Source: Hyphomonadaceae bacterium (GTDB lineage: Bacteria; Pseudomonadota; Alphaproteobacteria; Caulobacterales; Hyphomonadaceae). Taken from it: DNA of 64,000 nucleotides. The translations under genes were made by a program, and so were the position numbers. Below are positions 44,948-53,591 of this stretch, in pieces. How positions within the stretch are numbered: position 1 is the first letter of the stretch; every line of letters starts with the position of its first letter. The DNA lies in contig JADKDU010000002.1 in assembly GCA_016714495.1 (NCBI GenBank), positions 595,340 through 659,339 of the forward strand, read 5' to 3'. The notes under the pieces were generated by a model. That model saw only the letters and a program-made list of their open reading frames with translations. It searched no databases and had not been told where the DNA came from.

Positions 44948-45799
44948 CTAGCGGCTCCATCCATTTTCCGGCGTGAGGCCATAGCGCCGCTGTGCATCAG
45001 CAATGAGATTTCGGTCGTCACGTTGCCAGGGATGGAAACTCGGGGCCAGATATGCGGCCCAGGACAAGCTCACGCGACGAAGGATGCCCGGATAAAGCCA
45101 TAGATAGGCGAACAGGCCAAATCTCGCCCGCAGCCCCACGATATCGTCCTGTTCAAGCAGCCGAAGCGTTTCGCCCCACCGCCGCGTCAGGAACGCCCAT
45201 GTTACCTGCAGGAAGACGAGGTTGCGCATCAGCCAGCGATTTCCGGCCCACATTGTGCGCGTGACGTGCATGAAAGTGTCATACGCCACGCCCTTGTGTT
45301 CGATCTCCTCGATCGCGTGCCACATCCATAAGCCGCGCGCCTCATCCGATGTCCCAGCATAGATCTCCGGATGCTTTAGTGTGAGGTGAGCGAAAATCGC
45401 TGTGAAATGTTCGAGCGCTGTCGTAACGCTCAGCTGCACAACCGGATGGCGCGCGCGCGCCTTGGCCAGCGTCGCTTCCATCCACGCTTCAGTTTCCGAG
45501 AGATCATAACCTTCGGCCTTCAATCGGTCGTTGAATACGTTGTGCTCGCGCGTGTGAAATGCCTCCTGGCGCACGAAAGCCGCGATCTGCTCGGAAAGGG
45601 GTTGAGGCGCCGCGTTGCGGAACGGTCGCATCACCTCAATGAAGAAGGTTTCGCCCGCCGGGAAGACGACTGAAAGTGCGTTGTGCCAAGCCGTGGCGAA
45701 AGCGTTTCCGCCCATCCAAAGTCGCGAGCGCCCCTCGTGCTTCCCAAAGCGCACGTTGCGCGGCGCAATTACCAGATCGTGAGGCGTAGTCACAGTCAC
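44948..45799 (-). CDS. Metal-dependent hydrolase (PF10118-like)
   Basis: GTG 45799, with AAGGAG eight bases before it, gives 283 residues; upstream in-frame sequence belongs to the next gene's end in another frame. The protein matches the predicted metal-dependent hydrolase family seen next to fatty-acid genes: GETFFIEVMRPFRN, REHNVFNDRL, TTALEHFTAIFAHL and MWHAIEEIEHKGVAYD, with Glu/His pairs spaced as in diiron four-helix proteins. The REHNVF and EEIEHK motifs probably bind the metals. It is membrane-associated or soluble; no signal peptide. It is probably co-transcribed with 45826-46629 (26-base gap). Confidence 0.87.
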   Translation of the reverse strand: MTVTTPHDLVIAPRNVRFGKHEGRSRLWMGGNAFATAWHNALSVVFPAGETFFIEVMRPFRNAAPQPLSEQIAAFVRQEAFHTREHNVFNDRLKAEGYDLSETEAWMEATLAKARARHPVVQLSVTTALEHFTAIFAHLTLKHPEIYAGTSDEARGLWMWHAIEEIEHKGVAYDTFMHVTRTMWAGNRWLMRNLVFLQVTWAFLTRRWGETLRLLEQDDIVGLRARFGLFAYLWLYPGILRRVSLSWAAYLAPSFHPWQRDDRNLIADAQRRYGLTPENGWSR

Positions 45800-45825
45800 T
45801 ATCTGTGCTCCTTGAAATCTCGACG

Positions 45826-46629
45826 TTAATGCGAGTGGCGGCGTTGCTTTTCGGCTTGGGCGCACTCGAGAGCCTCTTCCAGACCGATGATGATGGTTTC
45901 GAGCTGCTGAGACATCTCGGTCGGACGCTCGACCAGAGCTGGCGCTTCGTCGAGCATATGTTGCGCCATGAGCAGGAGGCCGGCGAGATCCTGAATAACG
46001 TCCTCCAGCGGTTTGCGCTGACACTTTGCGGTCGAGGGCAAAGGAAGGATCGTCGAGCCCAAGGTCCCCTGTCCGAGCGACGCGAGATCGGGCCAACGCA
46101 CGGCGCGATTGAACGACGTCGCCATGGCGTCGAGAGCAGCAAGACTGAGACGCTCGCTGATTTCGGAGCGCCCCGCGTCAGCGATCGCGTTCGTCACCAC
46201 GTGAAACGGCAGGTCTCGTTCCATCGCATCAAAAAAGGTCGCGCCGATGGCGCCAACCCCCGCAAAGCTGATCAGGTAGATCGGAGCGTTGACATGCTGG
46301 CTTGCCCAGGCTGCCAGCATCGGCGTGCAGAAGGCGGACAGGGTTTCCTGCTTGGCATAGAGTTCTCCCCGCAGCGGCGTGAAGCCGTCCAGCGCGGCCG
46401 CCTGAAGTGACGATGAGTTGGTCTCCAGGTAAGAGTGGACAATCGTCCAGCCCGAAGCCCGCGCAAACTTCAGAACCTGTTCGCAGGTGCTGCGCCGCAT
46501 CGCCGCCGAAACCGAAAAGGCGGGATTCCCGAGTTCAACAAATGCACGCTGGAAGCCCTGGACCAGCAACATGGGTTGCAACACCTCGGCCCGGGGGACC
46601 GAAGATGCGGAAAAACTGTCTGCGCCCAT
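45826..46629 (-). CDS. Isochorismatase-fold protein lacking catalytic Asp and Cys
   Basis: ATG 46629 is preceded by GGGGCTGAGGAT. The first 190 of 267 residues follow the cysteine-hydrolase (isochorismatase) fold. The strand that usually reads L-x-D-x-Q reads MLLVQGFQRAFVE, so the catalytic Asp is Gly. The Lys is present (ELYAKQETLSAF). The position of the nucleophile Cys in the helix start is Ala (AGVGAIGATFFDAM). The protein is probably not a hydrolase. A C-terminal helix of about 80 residues (LAGLLLMAQHMLDEA onward) is an extra domain. It shares an operon with the PF10118-like gene. Confidence 0.72.
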   Translation of the reverse strand: MGADSFSASSVPRAEVLQPMLLVQGFQRAFVELGNPAFSVSAAMRRSTCEQVLKFARASGWTIVHSYLETNSSSLQAAALDGFTPLRGELYAKQETLSAFCTPMLAAWASQHVNAPIYLISFAGVGAIGATFFDAMERDLPFHVVTNAIADAGRSEISERLSLAALDAMATSFNRAVRWPDLASLGQGTLGSTILPLPSTAKCQRKPLEDVIQDLAGLLLMAQHMLDEAPALVERPTEMSQQLETIIIGLEEALECAQAEKQRRHSH

Positions 46630-46890
46630 ATCCTCAGCCCCGTTGTCGCGTTGATGTCCACGGGAGAGTAGACAGCACTGGCGGCGGAGGCGCTTCAGCC
46701 AATATCGGTAATGGCGTCCCCGCACATCGATGAACCATTCAAACCTTGAAGAAAAACGGGATTCGATAGACGCCAACCATGTGAAGGCGACAGACTGCTC
46801 AGCAGACTTCGAATGTAAAACCGCAGGCCCGCCGATGCGTCTGAGGCAGCGTGGTCGATCCAGATTGCCGGTGATGCCAAAGGAGGCGGG
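46630..46890. other. Upstream region of the isochorismatase-like operon
   Basis: About 260 bases lie between the acetyltransferase stop and ATG 46629. It should hold the promoter of the two hydrolase genes. No clear sigma-70 boxes were recognised. Confidence 0.4.
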
Positions 46891-47502
46891 CTAAGCGGTG
46901 ACCGTAGCGTCTGATGGATCCAGCACGCCGGGACGATCCCAGTCCCCCTCGGGACGCAGAAGAAGGAACGGGTCTGCTTTGAACCCGATGGTGTCAGGGT
47001 GTTCAGGGAGTGGAATCTCAACGGCGAGATATGGGAGGCCAGAGAAAGCAAAACCTTCTGCTTCGTCCCGCACGTCGCAGCTCATAGTGTGCTTCCACAT
47101 GACTTTGAGCCGGGCTTGGATGTGGCCGAGCATGCGGCGATAGCCTTTGCGGGCGGCAATTTCGAATGCATGCGCGGTTAGGTGCTCAAGGATTCCGTCG
47201 CCGCGGTAGCGCGGATGGATGCACACCCGTTCGCCCTTGCAGAAGTCGGAAAAGAACCGGAGACGCAAGGAACCGACCGGTTCGCCTTGCTTGGTTGCAA
47301 GCAGATGCATCGCACAGAGATCATTGCCGTCGAACTCCTCGTCGTACGGGCAATCCTGTTCGGCCATGTACGTGACGCCGCGAAGAACGAAGACGCGCTG
47401 CAGATCGTCCAAGGTGCGCACGACGCGCACTTCAATGTCGGTACGGTTGTGAAAGCGGTTTGCGTGCCGTAGCGGCAAGCGACCTGTGGCCGGAAGGCTC
47501 AT
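46891..47502 (-). CDS. GNAT-family N-acyltransferase
   Basis: This 203-residue protein starts at ATG 47502, with GGAG nine bases upstream. The GNAT fold shows in VRVVRTLDDLQRVFVLRG, MHLLATKQGEPVGSLRLRFF and the acyl-CoA-binding R-Y-R-G-D-G loop (CIHPRYRGDGILEHL). An N-terminal Tyr/Met helix precedes the core. The later part (KVMWKHTMSC, FSGLPYLAVEIPLPEH) resembles N-acyl amino acid synthase and autoinducer-synthase-like GNATs. So the acyl donor may be an acyl-CoA and not acetyl-CoA; this is inference. It is the second gene of a two-gene operon with 47509-48150, with six bases between. Confidence 0.84.
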   Translation of the reverse strand: MSLPATGRLPLRHANRFHNRTDIEVRVVRTLDDLQRVFVLRGVTYMAEQDCPYDEEFDGNDLCAMHLLATKQGEPVGSLRLRFFSDFCKGERVCIHPRYRGDGILEHLTAHAFEIAARKGYRRMLGHIQARLKVMWKHTMSCDVRDEAEGFAFSGLPYLAVEIPLPEHPDTIGFKADPFLLLRPEGDWDRPGVLDPSDATVTA

Positions 47503-47508
47503 CGATAT

Positions 47509-48150
47509 CTATCTCCGCTTGTCGCAGAACATCATGCCGGGGTGGCTAAGCTCCAACGGCGCGAACCGCAGGCTTGCAAGGCCCCGTGCGCCCCCTCCTG
47601 TCGCTGCGCGAGAGTAAGCACGTAGTCCGCCATATGCACCGTCACGCCAGGCGAAGGCCGTTCGCATCACGGCCGTCTTGCCCCGCAGATCGCTGCCGCC
47701 GGTAAACCAGATATACATGGCAGACACGGGATCGCCCGGAGCGCAGAGATGCTCCGGATCAGGCGCGTGTGCGCTGAATCGGCCGAGAAGTATGGCGATT
47801 TCCCCCTCCGCGGTGAGCGGCAAATTGACGAGGACGCCCGTAATGCCGCCGTGTCCCTCCGGAGGAGGGTGACCATCCAGCACCCAAATTGATGCCTTTG
47901 TCCGAGCATGCGCCGCTACGCTTGCCGATACGGGGGCCAGCGTCATCCCTACAAGCTCTTCGGCGAGCCGATGGGCGGCTGGAATTTCATCCTGCCGAGC
48001 CACGCGGACGCCCTGGGGCGCTGCTTCGTCGATGAAGTGCTGCGGGTCCCAGAAAAGTTCAACAGATTCAGATCGTCGCGCCTCTTCGCTAGCAGCACGA
48101 TCCGTGTAAGCTTGTCTGGGTTGGGTGGAAGGAACAGGCATAGCAGGCAC
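47509..48150 (-). CDS. Unrecognised protein co-transcribed with GNAT
   Basis: The first possible start is GTG 48150; ATG 48141 is equally good because no ribosome site is seen. The ~213 residues have a basic disordered N-terminus, a helix around HRLAEELVGM, then alternating strands (KASIWVLDG, GGITGVLVNLPLT, EIAILLGRFS) and a Gly/Ala stretch near the end (AATGGGARGLASLRF). I cannot assign a family. The gene is divergent from the LysR regulator. The LysR-type dyad in the gap suggests it and the GNAT gene are under that control. Confidence 0.7.
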   Translation of the reverse strand: MPAMPVPSTQPRQAYTDRAASEEARRSESVELFWDPQHFIDEAAPQGVRVARQDEIPAAHRLAEELVGMTLAPVSASVAAHARTKASIWVLDGHPPPEGHGGITGVLVNLPLTAEGEIAILLGRFSAHAPDPEHLCAPGDPVSAMYIWFTGGSDLRGKTAVMRTAFAWRDGAYGGLRAYSRAATGGGARGLASLRFAPLELSHPGMMFCDKRR

Positions 48151-48156
48151 CCGCAG

Positions 48157-48180
48157 ATCGTTTTGAATTTGCTTAACGAT
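48157..48180. promoter_or_regulatory. Candidate LysR operator (ATCGTT-N12-AACGAT)
   Basis: A perfect inverted repeat, ATCGTT (48157-48162) and AACGAT (48175-48180), sits in the 107-base divergent gap. The interrupted dyad with an AT-rich core fits the LysR-type T-N11-A class of sites. It lies about 78 bases before the LysR start and close to the start of the other gene, so it could act on both. Confidence 0.6.
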
Positions 48181-48257
48181 TTATGCAGTGCGGGCGGCGA
48201 ACGGCTTCAGACAATGCCGGAAATGGTCTTTCTGAAAATGCTGGAAGGGGCGGCGAG

Positions 48258-49187
48258 ATGATTCCGAATGACTGGGCGCGCCTGATGGTTTTTCAGACGG
48301 TCGCCGAGGAGGGCACGATCACAGCCGCTGCGGAAACCTTGCAGCTGGGCCATGCCACCATCTCGCGCCACATCGAAGACCTCGAGCACTCGCTCGGACT
48401 GGAGCTATTCCGGCGGTCGACCAAGGGCATGGAAATAACAGATACGGGCCGGCACGTGCTTCGCTCTGTCCAAAACATGTCCGACTCTGCCCATGCAATT
48501 ACCGCCAACATTCGGGCGATGGTGGCGACCAAGCGGCCGCAGGTGTCGATTGCCGCTCCCGAGGGGATCGCTGCCTGGTGGCTGGCGCCGCGCCTGCCCG
48601 AGTTCCATCGCGCCAATCCAGGCATCGAGATCGGGCTCATCGTCTTGCCCGATGCCCCAGATGTCGCAAAGGGCGACGCTGATATCTCGATTCAATTCGA
48701 TGAGCCCAAGAGCCCAAACGTGATCATGCGTCCGTTAGGGTGGATCCACTACATTTTTTGGGCGGCGCCGGGTTATCTCGCGCTCCACGGCGTACCGACT
48801 GACCGCTTCGATCTCGGCCATCACCGCATGCTGCACTTCACCAGCTACAGGAAGCAACAGGAGCTGTGGGGCGAGAAAATCCCAGCCTGGCAGGAAATCA
48901 TGCCGTGGATCGTCAGAACAAATTCGGGCACGGCGCTCTACCAGACCTGCATTGCCGATGGCGGCATTGCGTCCTTGCCCAGCTACGCACTGAGCTTCGA
49001 GAAGCATCTGCGGCCACTGCCGCATCTTGGCGTACTGGCGTCCCCGAAGATCTGGTTGACTTACGGCGAGCACGTTCGCGAAGGGCCCAGCTTCTCACCG
49101 GTTCTCGAATGGCTTCGCGATTGTTTCGATCCGGCCAAACACCCATGGTTTCGCGAGACGTTTGTCGGCCCGCAATTTATAGGCTGA
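48258..49187 (+). CDS. LysR-family transcriptional regulator
   Basis: Start at ATG 48258 with GGAAGGGGCGGCGAG before it. The 309 residues have the LysR helix-turn-helix (FQTVAEEGTITAAAETLQLGHATISRHIEDLE) and the inducer-binding domain (periplasmic-binding-protein fold) from about residue 90. There, VSIAAPEGIAAWWLAP, PDVAKGDADISIQF and IADGGIASLPSY match the ligand cleft shape. The ligand is unknown. It is divergent from the two-gene unknown/GNAT operon, the usual layout for a LysR regulator and its target. A palindrome at 48157-48180 is a likely binding site. Confidence 0.92.
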   Translation: MIPNDWARLMVFQTVAEEGTITAAAETLQLGHATISRHIEDLEHSLGLELFRRSTKGMEITDTGRHVLRSVQNMSDSAHAITANIRAMVATKRPQVSIAAPEGIAAWWLAPRLPEFHRANPGIEIGLIVLPDAPDVAKGDADISIQFDEPKSPNVIMRPLGWIHYIFWAAPGYLALHGVPTDRFDLGHHRMLHFTSYRKQQELWGEKIPAWQEIMPWIVRTNSGTALYQTCIADGGIASLPSYALSFEKHLRPLPHLGVLASPKIWLTYGEHVREGPSFSPVLEWLRDCFDPAKHPWFRETFVGPQFIG

Positions 49188-49255
49188 ATGGCGATGCAGC
49201 GAAACTTTTCGAATCTAAGCTAGTGAGACGCATGAGACGGTTCTGGTTCTGGCGA

Positions 49256-49453
49256 GGTTCTGTCAGGTAAACTCGCGTAGGTTTTGTGGGCCTTTTGGGG
49301 TCCGCGTCGATCAGGCCACAGCCTTGCTCCAGACGGAGTGCGAGCGTGCGCGGAAGACGCGCAAGGCTGTAGGATACTCGCGTCATTGGGGGCTCTGAGA
49401 AGCCTGAAAGCAGGGTAAGTTCAAAGACCGTTTCGCATTAGAGTGGCAGCTCC
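49256..49453 (-). mobile_element. Miniature IS6 derivative (198 bp)
   Basis: The left end GGTTCTGTCAGGTAAACTCG begins at 49256. The last ~40 bases of the transposase follow, then the sequence jumps directly to the transposase start (TAGGATACTCGCGTCAT) and the right repeat (CACTCTAATGCG type, ending 49453). It has both ends but no gene, the structure of a MITE made by internal deletion. Confidence 0.85.
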
Positions 49454-49569
49454 GAAACCTCGCCAAACGCGCGTTTGTTGGGAAGGAGACTGCGGGATCA
49501 AGTTGGGCAGGCCGCAGTACGATCCCTTGACTGTCCCCTCCAAGCACGGAAGGACAGAGTCCATTATCG

Positions 49570-51780
49570 ATGCCGGTGTTGGGGGGAAATTCGACGTTGA
49601 ACAGACATCAGGGTTGCGCGATTTCGGTCGCGGGTCTGCTGCTCCTTGCGTCCTATCCGGCGCAGAGAGCCGAAGCGCAATCGCCTGCAGGGCCCGCTCC
49701 TAAAGCGGCAAGCGACGCACGGCAGGTTTTTGAGGCGGAGTTTTTTCGCCCATACAATCCGGTCACGGCATTCGACATGGTTTCGCGTGTCCCAGGTTTC
49801 GAGATTCTCGATGGCGTCGATCGCCGTGGGTATGGCGCCACGGCAGGCAATGTACTGGTGAACAACGAGCGGCCAAGCTCGAAGTCGCTCACGTCGGACC
49901 AGTTGAAGCGCATCCCGGCCGAAGGCGTTGCGCGCATCGAGTTGATCTCGGGAGCAGATTCCGACGCGGATGTTCGTGGCCAGACCCAACTTGTCAACGT
50001 CGTTCTCAAAGATCAAAAGGGACAGTCGCGGCCAGCGACCTGGTCCATCGACGCGTGGTACGGACCAGGGGCCCTGTCGTCCTGGGACGGCCGCACCTTC
50101 CTTTCCCTCGCTCAGGCGACGAAAGCGTTCGAGCTTGATGACTCGACGACGCTTTCGATCGATCTGCAGTTTCCGAACCTTCCAGGAAGAACCGAGTTCT
50201 ATGAAGCAGTCAAAAACCCTGCGGGCGAACTTCTGGAATATCGCCAGCAACGCAGCCAGATCAACCAGCGAGCAATTCAAGGGGTCGCCAATCTGAGGTG
50301 GCGGCCAAGCGCGGCGGACACGTTCAGCCTGAACGTTCTTTACAGGCCGTCCTTGAATGGCAGCGGCTCAAGCTCGTTCGTCTATAGTGCGGCTGACGCC
50401 TTTCGCTCGGCCACGATGGGCGGCGTCGATTTCGGCGACATTTATAAAGCGGAAGTCGCGAGTGACTGGGAGCGCAAGCTTTCATCCGCGCTTTCCTTCA
50501 AGCTGGTTGGACTTCTGACATCGTCGTACACGGAACAGGCGGACACGTTCCAAACCGTTCGGGCGGTCGGCGGGCTCGTGAATACTCAGTATCTCGATCG
50601 CGCTACCGACATCGGGGAACGGGTTGGGCGAGGCTCACTGACGTGGCGGCCGAATGACTTCCATACGCTGGAAGCTGGCCTTGAAGGCGCATTCAACTTC
50701 CGGGACGCCAGTCTTGCCATTGCAAACGACACCGGCTCCGGGCCTGTGCCAGAGGTCCTACCTGTTGCAGACACGCGTGTTGAAGAGTTGCGCGGCGAAG
50801 CGTTCCTGACCGATGTCTGGAAATTGACGCCCGCCCTGACGCTCGAGACAGGGTTCACGTTCGAAGCGTCGCGCATCACCCAGACGGGCGATGCCCAACA
50901 GGAACGCGAATTCACCTACCCCAAGCCCCGCGCCATCCTCACCTGGCAGATGGACCCGTCCAACCAGCTTCGCGCGAGTTACATACGCGATGTAGCTCAG
51001 CTCGACTTCGCCGAATTCGCTTCAACCGTCGCTGTCATCGATAACCTCACGACGTTCGGAAATCCAAACCTGGAGCCTGAAAAAACCTGGAAAGCCAGGT
51101 TGGAATGGGAGCGTCGCTTCACGCCCAAGATGGCGCTGGCCGTCAGCCTCTTCTACGATGACGTGTCCGATACGCAGGATCTGGTCCCGCTTTCATTTTG
51201 CGCCGGGCCAGGCAGCGTACAGGATGGTTCGTGCGCTCCGGCTGACATCCGCACCCTTGATGGCGCGGGCAACATTGGAAACGGAACACGCACGGGCATT
51301 GAAGCTCGCTTTGGCTCACCGCTCGATTTTCTGGGTATCCCGAATGCCGAGCTCAGGTTCTCCGGAAAATTTCAGAAGACGAGCGTGACCGACCCTGTGA
51401 CAGGAGAGGATCGCGAATTTACGCTTGAGCCGGCCTGGAATTATCTCGTTTCTTTCCGGCAGGAACTGCCAGACATCAGCTCGGCCTGGGGAGCTTCGAT
51501 GAAGAGGGAATCGCAGCGCTTCGAATACAAGCTGGCCGAGGAAGTCTATTACAACCGCGATGGCGACAGGCTGGACATCTATTTCGAGACGACCGCTGTG
51601 AAAGGGCTGACGCTTCGGGCTTCGCTGATCAACGTTGGTCCAACACCAGAAGATCGCGTGCGCACCTTCTATGCAGGATCGCGAGCGTCCGGGTTTGTCG
51701 TTCGTACCGACGCAAGGAAGGCATACTCCGGCCTTGACGGCTCCCGGATCATATCGCTCAAAGCTTCGGGGGCGTTCTGA
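49570..51780 (+). CDS. TonB-dependent outer-membrane receptor
   Basis: The 736-residue protein starts at ATG 49570; a signal peptide (GCAISVAGLLLLASYPAQRAEA) comes after a short N-region. The plug domain is about 50-160 (FRPYNPVTAFDMVSRVPGF, VLVNNERPSSKSLTSDQLKRIPAEGVARIELISG). A beta-barrel follows, with NPNLEPEKTWKARLEWE and a C-terminal aromatic (KASGAF), the BAM signal. A clear TonB box is not visible; the short N-terminal stretch DARQVFEAEF may serve. The ligand is unknown. The gene is flanked by miniature IS6 elements at 49256-49453 and 51840-51949. Confidence 0.92.
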   Translation: MPVLGGNSTLNRHQGCAISVAGLLLLASYPAQRAEAQSPAGPAPKAASDARQVFEAEFFRPYNPVTAFDMVSRVPGFEILDGVDRRGYGATAGNVLVNNERPSSKSLTSDQLKRIPAEGVARIELISGADSDADVRGQTQLVNVVLKDQKGQSRPATWSIDAWYGPGALSSWDGRTFLSLAQATKAFELDDSTTLSIDLQFPNLPGRTEFYEAVKNPAGELLEYRQQRSQINQRAIQGVANLRWRPSAADTFSLNVLYRPSLNGSGSSSFVYSAADAFRSATMGGVDFGDIYKAEVASDWERKLSSALSFKLVGLLTSSYTEQADTFQTVRAVGGLVNTQYLDRATDIGERVGRGSLTWRPNDFHTLEAGLEGAFNFRDASLAIANDTGSGPVPEVLPVADTRVEELRGEAFLTDVWKLTPALTLETGFTFEASRITQTGDAQQEREFTYPKPRAILTWQMDPSNQLRASYIRDVAQLDFAEFASTVAVIDNLTTFGNPNLEPEKTWKARLEWERRFTPKMALAVSLFYDDVSDTQDLVPLSFCAGPGSVQDGSCAPADIRTLDGAGNIGNGTRTGIEARFGSPLDFLGIPNAELRFSGKFQKTSVTDPVTGEDREFTLEPAWNYLVSFRQELPDISSAWGASMKRESQRFEYKLAEEVYYNRDGDRLDIYFETTAVKGLTLRASLINVGPTPEDRVRTFYAGSRASGFVVRTDARKAYSGLDGSRIISLKASGAF

Positions 51781-51839
51781 CGAACGAAAACTGGTCGGAA
51801 AAAATAGCTCAGTCGCGAGGATCGTCACGCAGCTTTCAG

Positions 51840-51949
51840 AGAGCTGTCGCGTTAATTGATGCTGGTCTAATTGGGTTTTGAGGTGCAGGGGGGCTCACGC
51901 CACGGCCTTGTTCCAGGCAGAGACCGTTTCGCACTAGACTGACAGCTCC
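51840..51949 (-). mobile_element. Miniature IS6 remnant (about 110 bp)
   Basis: A degraded left end (GAGCTGTCGCGTTAA near 51841), a few codons from the end of the transposase (CCTTGTTCCAGGC) and the right repeat (CTAGACTGACAGCTCC, ending 51949) are all that is left. Confidence 0.7.
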
Positions 51950-52361
51950 GCACCCAGTCCAGGCAATGCCTCGATTTCGCACTTTAGCCCCTCGAGTGGG
52001 GTTCGATACCCAGCAGCCGTCGCTGTTCCGTCCAGTCTGTTGGCGCCTTGCTGGCATGCTACGCCCAGTTCGCGAGGTAAAAAGGTTTTTCCAGAGACCA
52101 CGTCACACCTGACTGCGTCCACCACTCCCACACCCGACAGCCTAACCCTGAGAGCTCAAGCCGATCTGCGCTTGCGCAAAGTCAAACCTTTTTGGCTTTG
52201 TGCGTACTAACGGTGGAATTCGGACTAGATCGGCGATGACAGAGCGCGTGTGGCGCTTCGTTTGGTACGTCGCAAATCCGAACGGGCGCACAGCCGATGA
52301 GAGTTCTTCGAACGAACAGCGGCGCAAAGCTCATGCTGAGCCACCACCGCCAGGGTGAAGT
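51950..52361. other. Gap after the TonB cassette, possible worn IS end
   Basis: No supported gene. At 52092-52124 CCAGAGACCACGTCACACCTGAC resembles the inner part of the IS6 right end and may be the remnant of one more copy. An inverted repeat CGCAAAG/CTTTGTGC (about 52175-52205) of unknown meaning is present before the redox operon. Confidence 0.4.
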
Positions 52362-53591
52362 ATGACGGCGCTGCAGCTACTGTCTTACATCGTCGTTGCG
52401 ATAGCTGTTCAGCTGGCGGCGGGGTTGGGGATAGCCTTTTGGCGCTGGCGGCGCGCAAGAGCCGCCAGCGCTTCGTGGATCGGGGGCGCCCGAACACTGC
52501 TGCCGCCTGCTTGGTCAGGTTGGCGAGACTTTGTTGTTACGCAGCGTACCCCGGAAGATGCATCTGGTTCCCAGTGTTCATTCTATTTGCAGCCGGTTGA
52601 TCGCGCGCCTCTTCCCACATACTTGCCTGGCCAGTTTCTTACCTTTGACGTGCCCGTTGCAGACGCCTCCAGCGGTCGTGGCGCTGGGACTCGCTGCTAC
52701 TCGCTTTCCGACAAGTCTGGCGCAGACGGTGACCGTATAACGATCAAACGAGCGCTCGCTCCGCCGGGGGCTCCCAGTGCTCCACCCGGTGTCGCCTCGG
52801 CTTATTTCCATGACGTTGTTCGTGAAGGTCACGTCCTCAGGGTGAAGGCGCCTTCGGGACGATTCCATCTGGATCCCGATCCGGCCGTCCCGTCGATTCT
52901 GATCGCAGGCGGCGTCGGCATCACGCCCATGATGAGCATGCTCCTCTGGGCCCATGCCGAGCAGCCCGGTCGAACCATTCATCTCTACTACGGCGTCCGG
53001 AACAGCGCTGATCACGCGTTTCGGAAAATCCTTGAAGACCTGGCGGCGGCGAATGCGAACTTCCACGTGACGGTCGTCTACGAAACCCCGTTGCCCGGAG
53101 ACATTGAAGGCCGCGACTTCCATTGTTCAGGCTATATCGATCTCGAGCGGCTAAGGCGTGCATGTCCGGCCGAGGTGCGGTGCAGATACTATGTGTGCGG
53201 ACCACCCCCGATGATGGCCAGCCTTGTTCCAGGACTCCGGACGTCGGGCATTCCTGACGGGGACATCCATTTCGAGGCCTTTGGTCCGGCCTCGTTGGAA
53301 CCGTCGAAGTGGGGACCTCGATCAGCGCTTGCCACTCCCATCGATGTCCGGTTTGAGCGCTCGAAACGTTCCCTGGTCTGGGACGGGCTGGACGCCACGC
53401 TGCTGGATTTTGCCGAGCGAAAAGGCGTTGCCATGGAATCAGGCTGCCGTTCTGGCAGTTGTGGGACCTGCGAGACGCGGATCGTGTCCGGCACAGTCCG
53501 CAACACACAGGCTGGTGCCTACGAAGTGGCGGCGGGCCACTGTCTTCCCTGTATCTCGGAACCTGGGTCTGCACTGGTTCTGGACGCATGA
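52362..53591 (+). CDS. Membrane-anchored ferredoxin reductase with C-terminal 2Fe-2S
   Basis: The start ATG at 52362 follows CAGGGTGAAGT. An N-terminal membrane helix (LLSYIVVAIAVQLAAGLGIAF) anchors the protein. An FAD-binding barrel follows (RCYSLSD, the R-x-Y-S flavin motif), then the NAD(P)H-binding domain (GGVGITPMMSML and YYVCGPPPMM), and a plant-type 2Fe-2S domain at the end (CRSGSCGTC and a distal GHC). The order FAD-NAD-FeS matches the phthalate/phenol-oxygenase-reductase group. It should pass electrons from NAD(P)H to the two following gene products. Its stop overlaps the next start (ATGA). Confidence 0.93.
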   Translation: MTALQLLSYIVVAIAVQLAAGLGIAFWRWRRARAASASWIGGARTLLPPAWSGWRDFVVTQRTPEDASGSQCSFYLQPVDRAPLPTYLPGQFLTFDVPVADASSGRGAGTRCYSLSDKSGADGDRITIKRALAPPGAPSAPPGVASAYFHDVVREGHVLRVKAPSGRFHLDPDPAVPSILIAGGVGITPMMSMLLWAHAEQPGRTIHLYYGVRNSADHAFRKILEDLAAANANFHVTVVYETPLPGDIEGRDFHCSGYIDLERLRRACPAEVRCRYYVCGPPPMMASLVPGLRTSGIPDGDIHFEAFGPASLEPSKWGPRSALATPIDVRFERSKRSLVWDGLDATLLDFAERKGVAMESGCRSGSCGTCETRIVSGTVRNTQAGAYEVAAGHCLPCISEPGSALVLDA

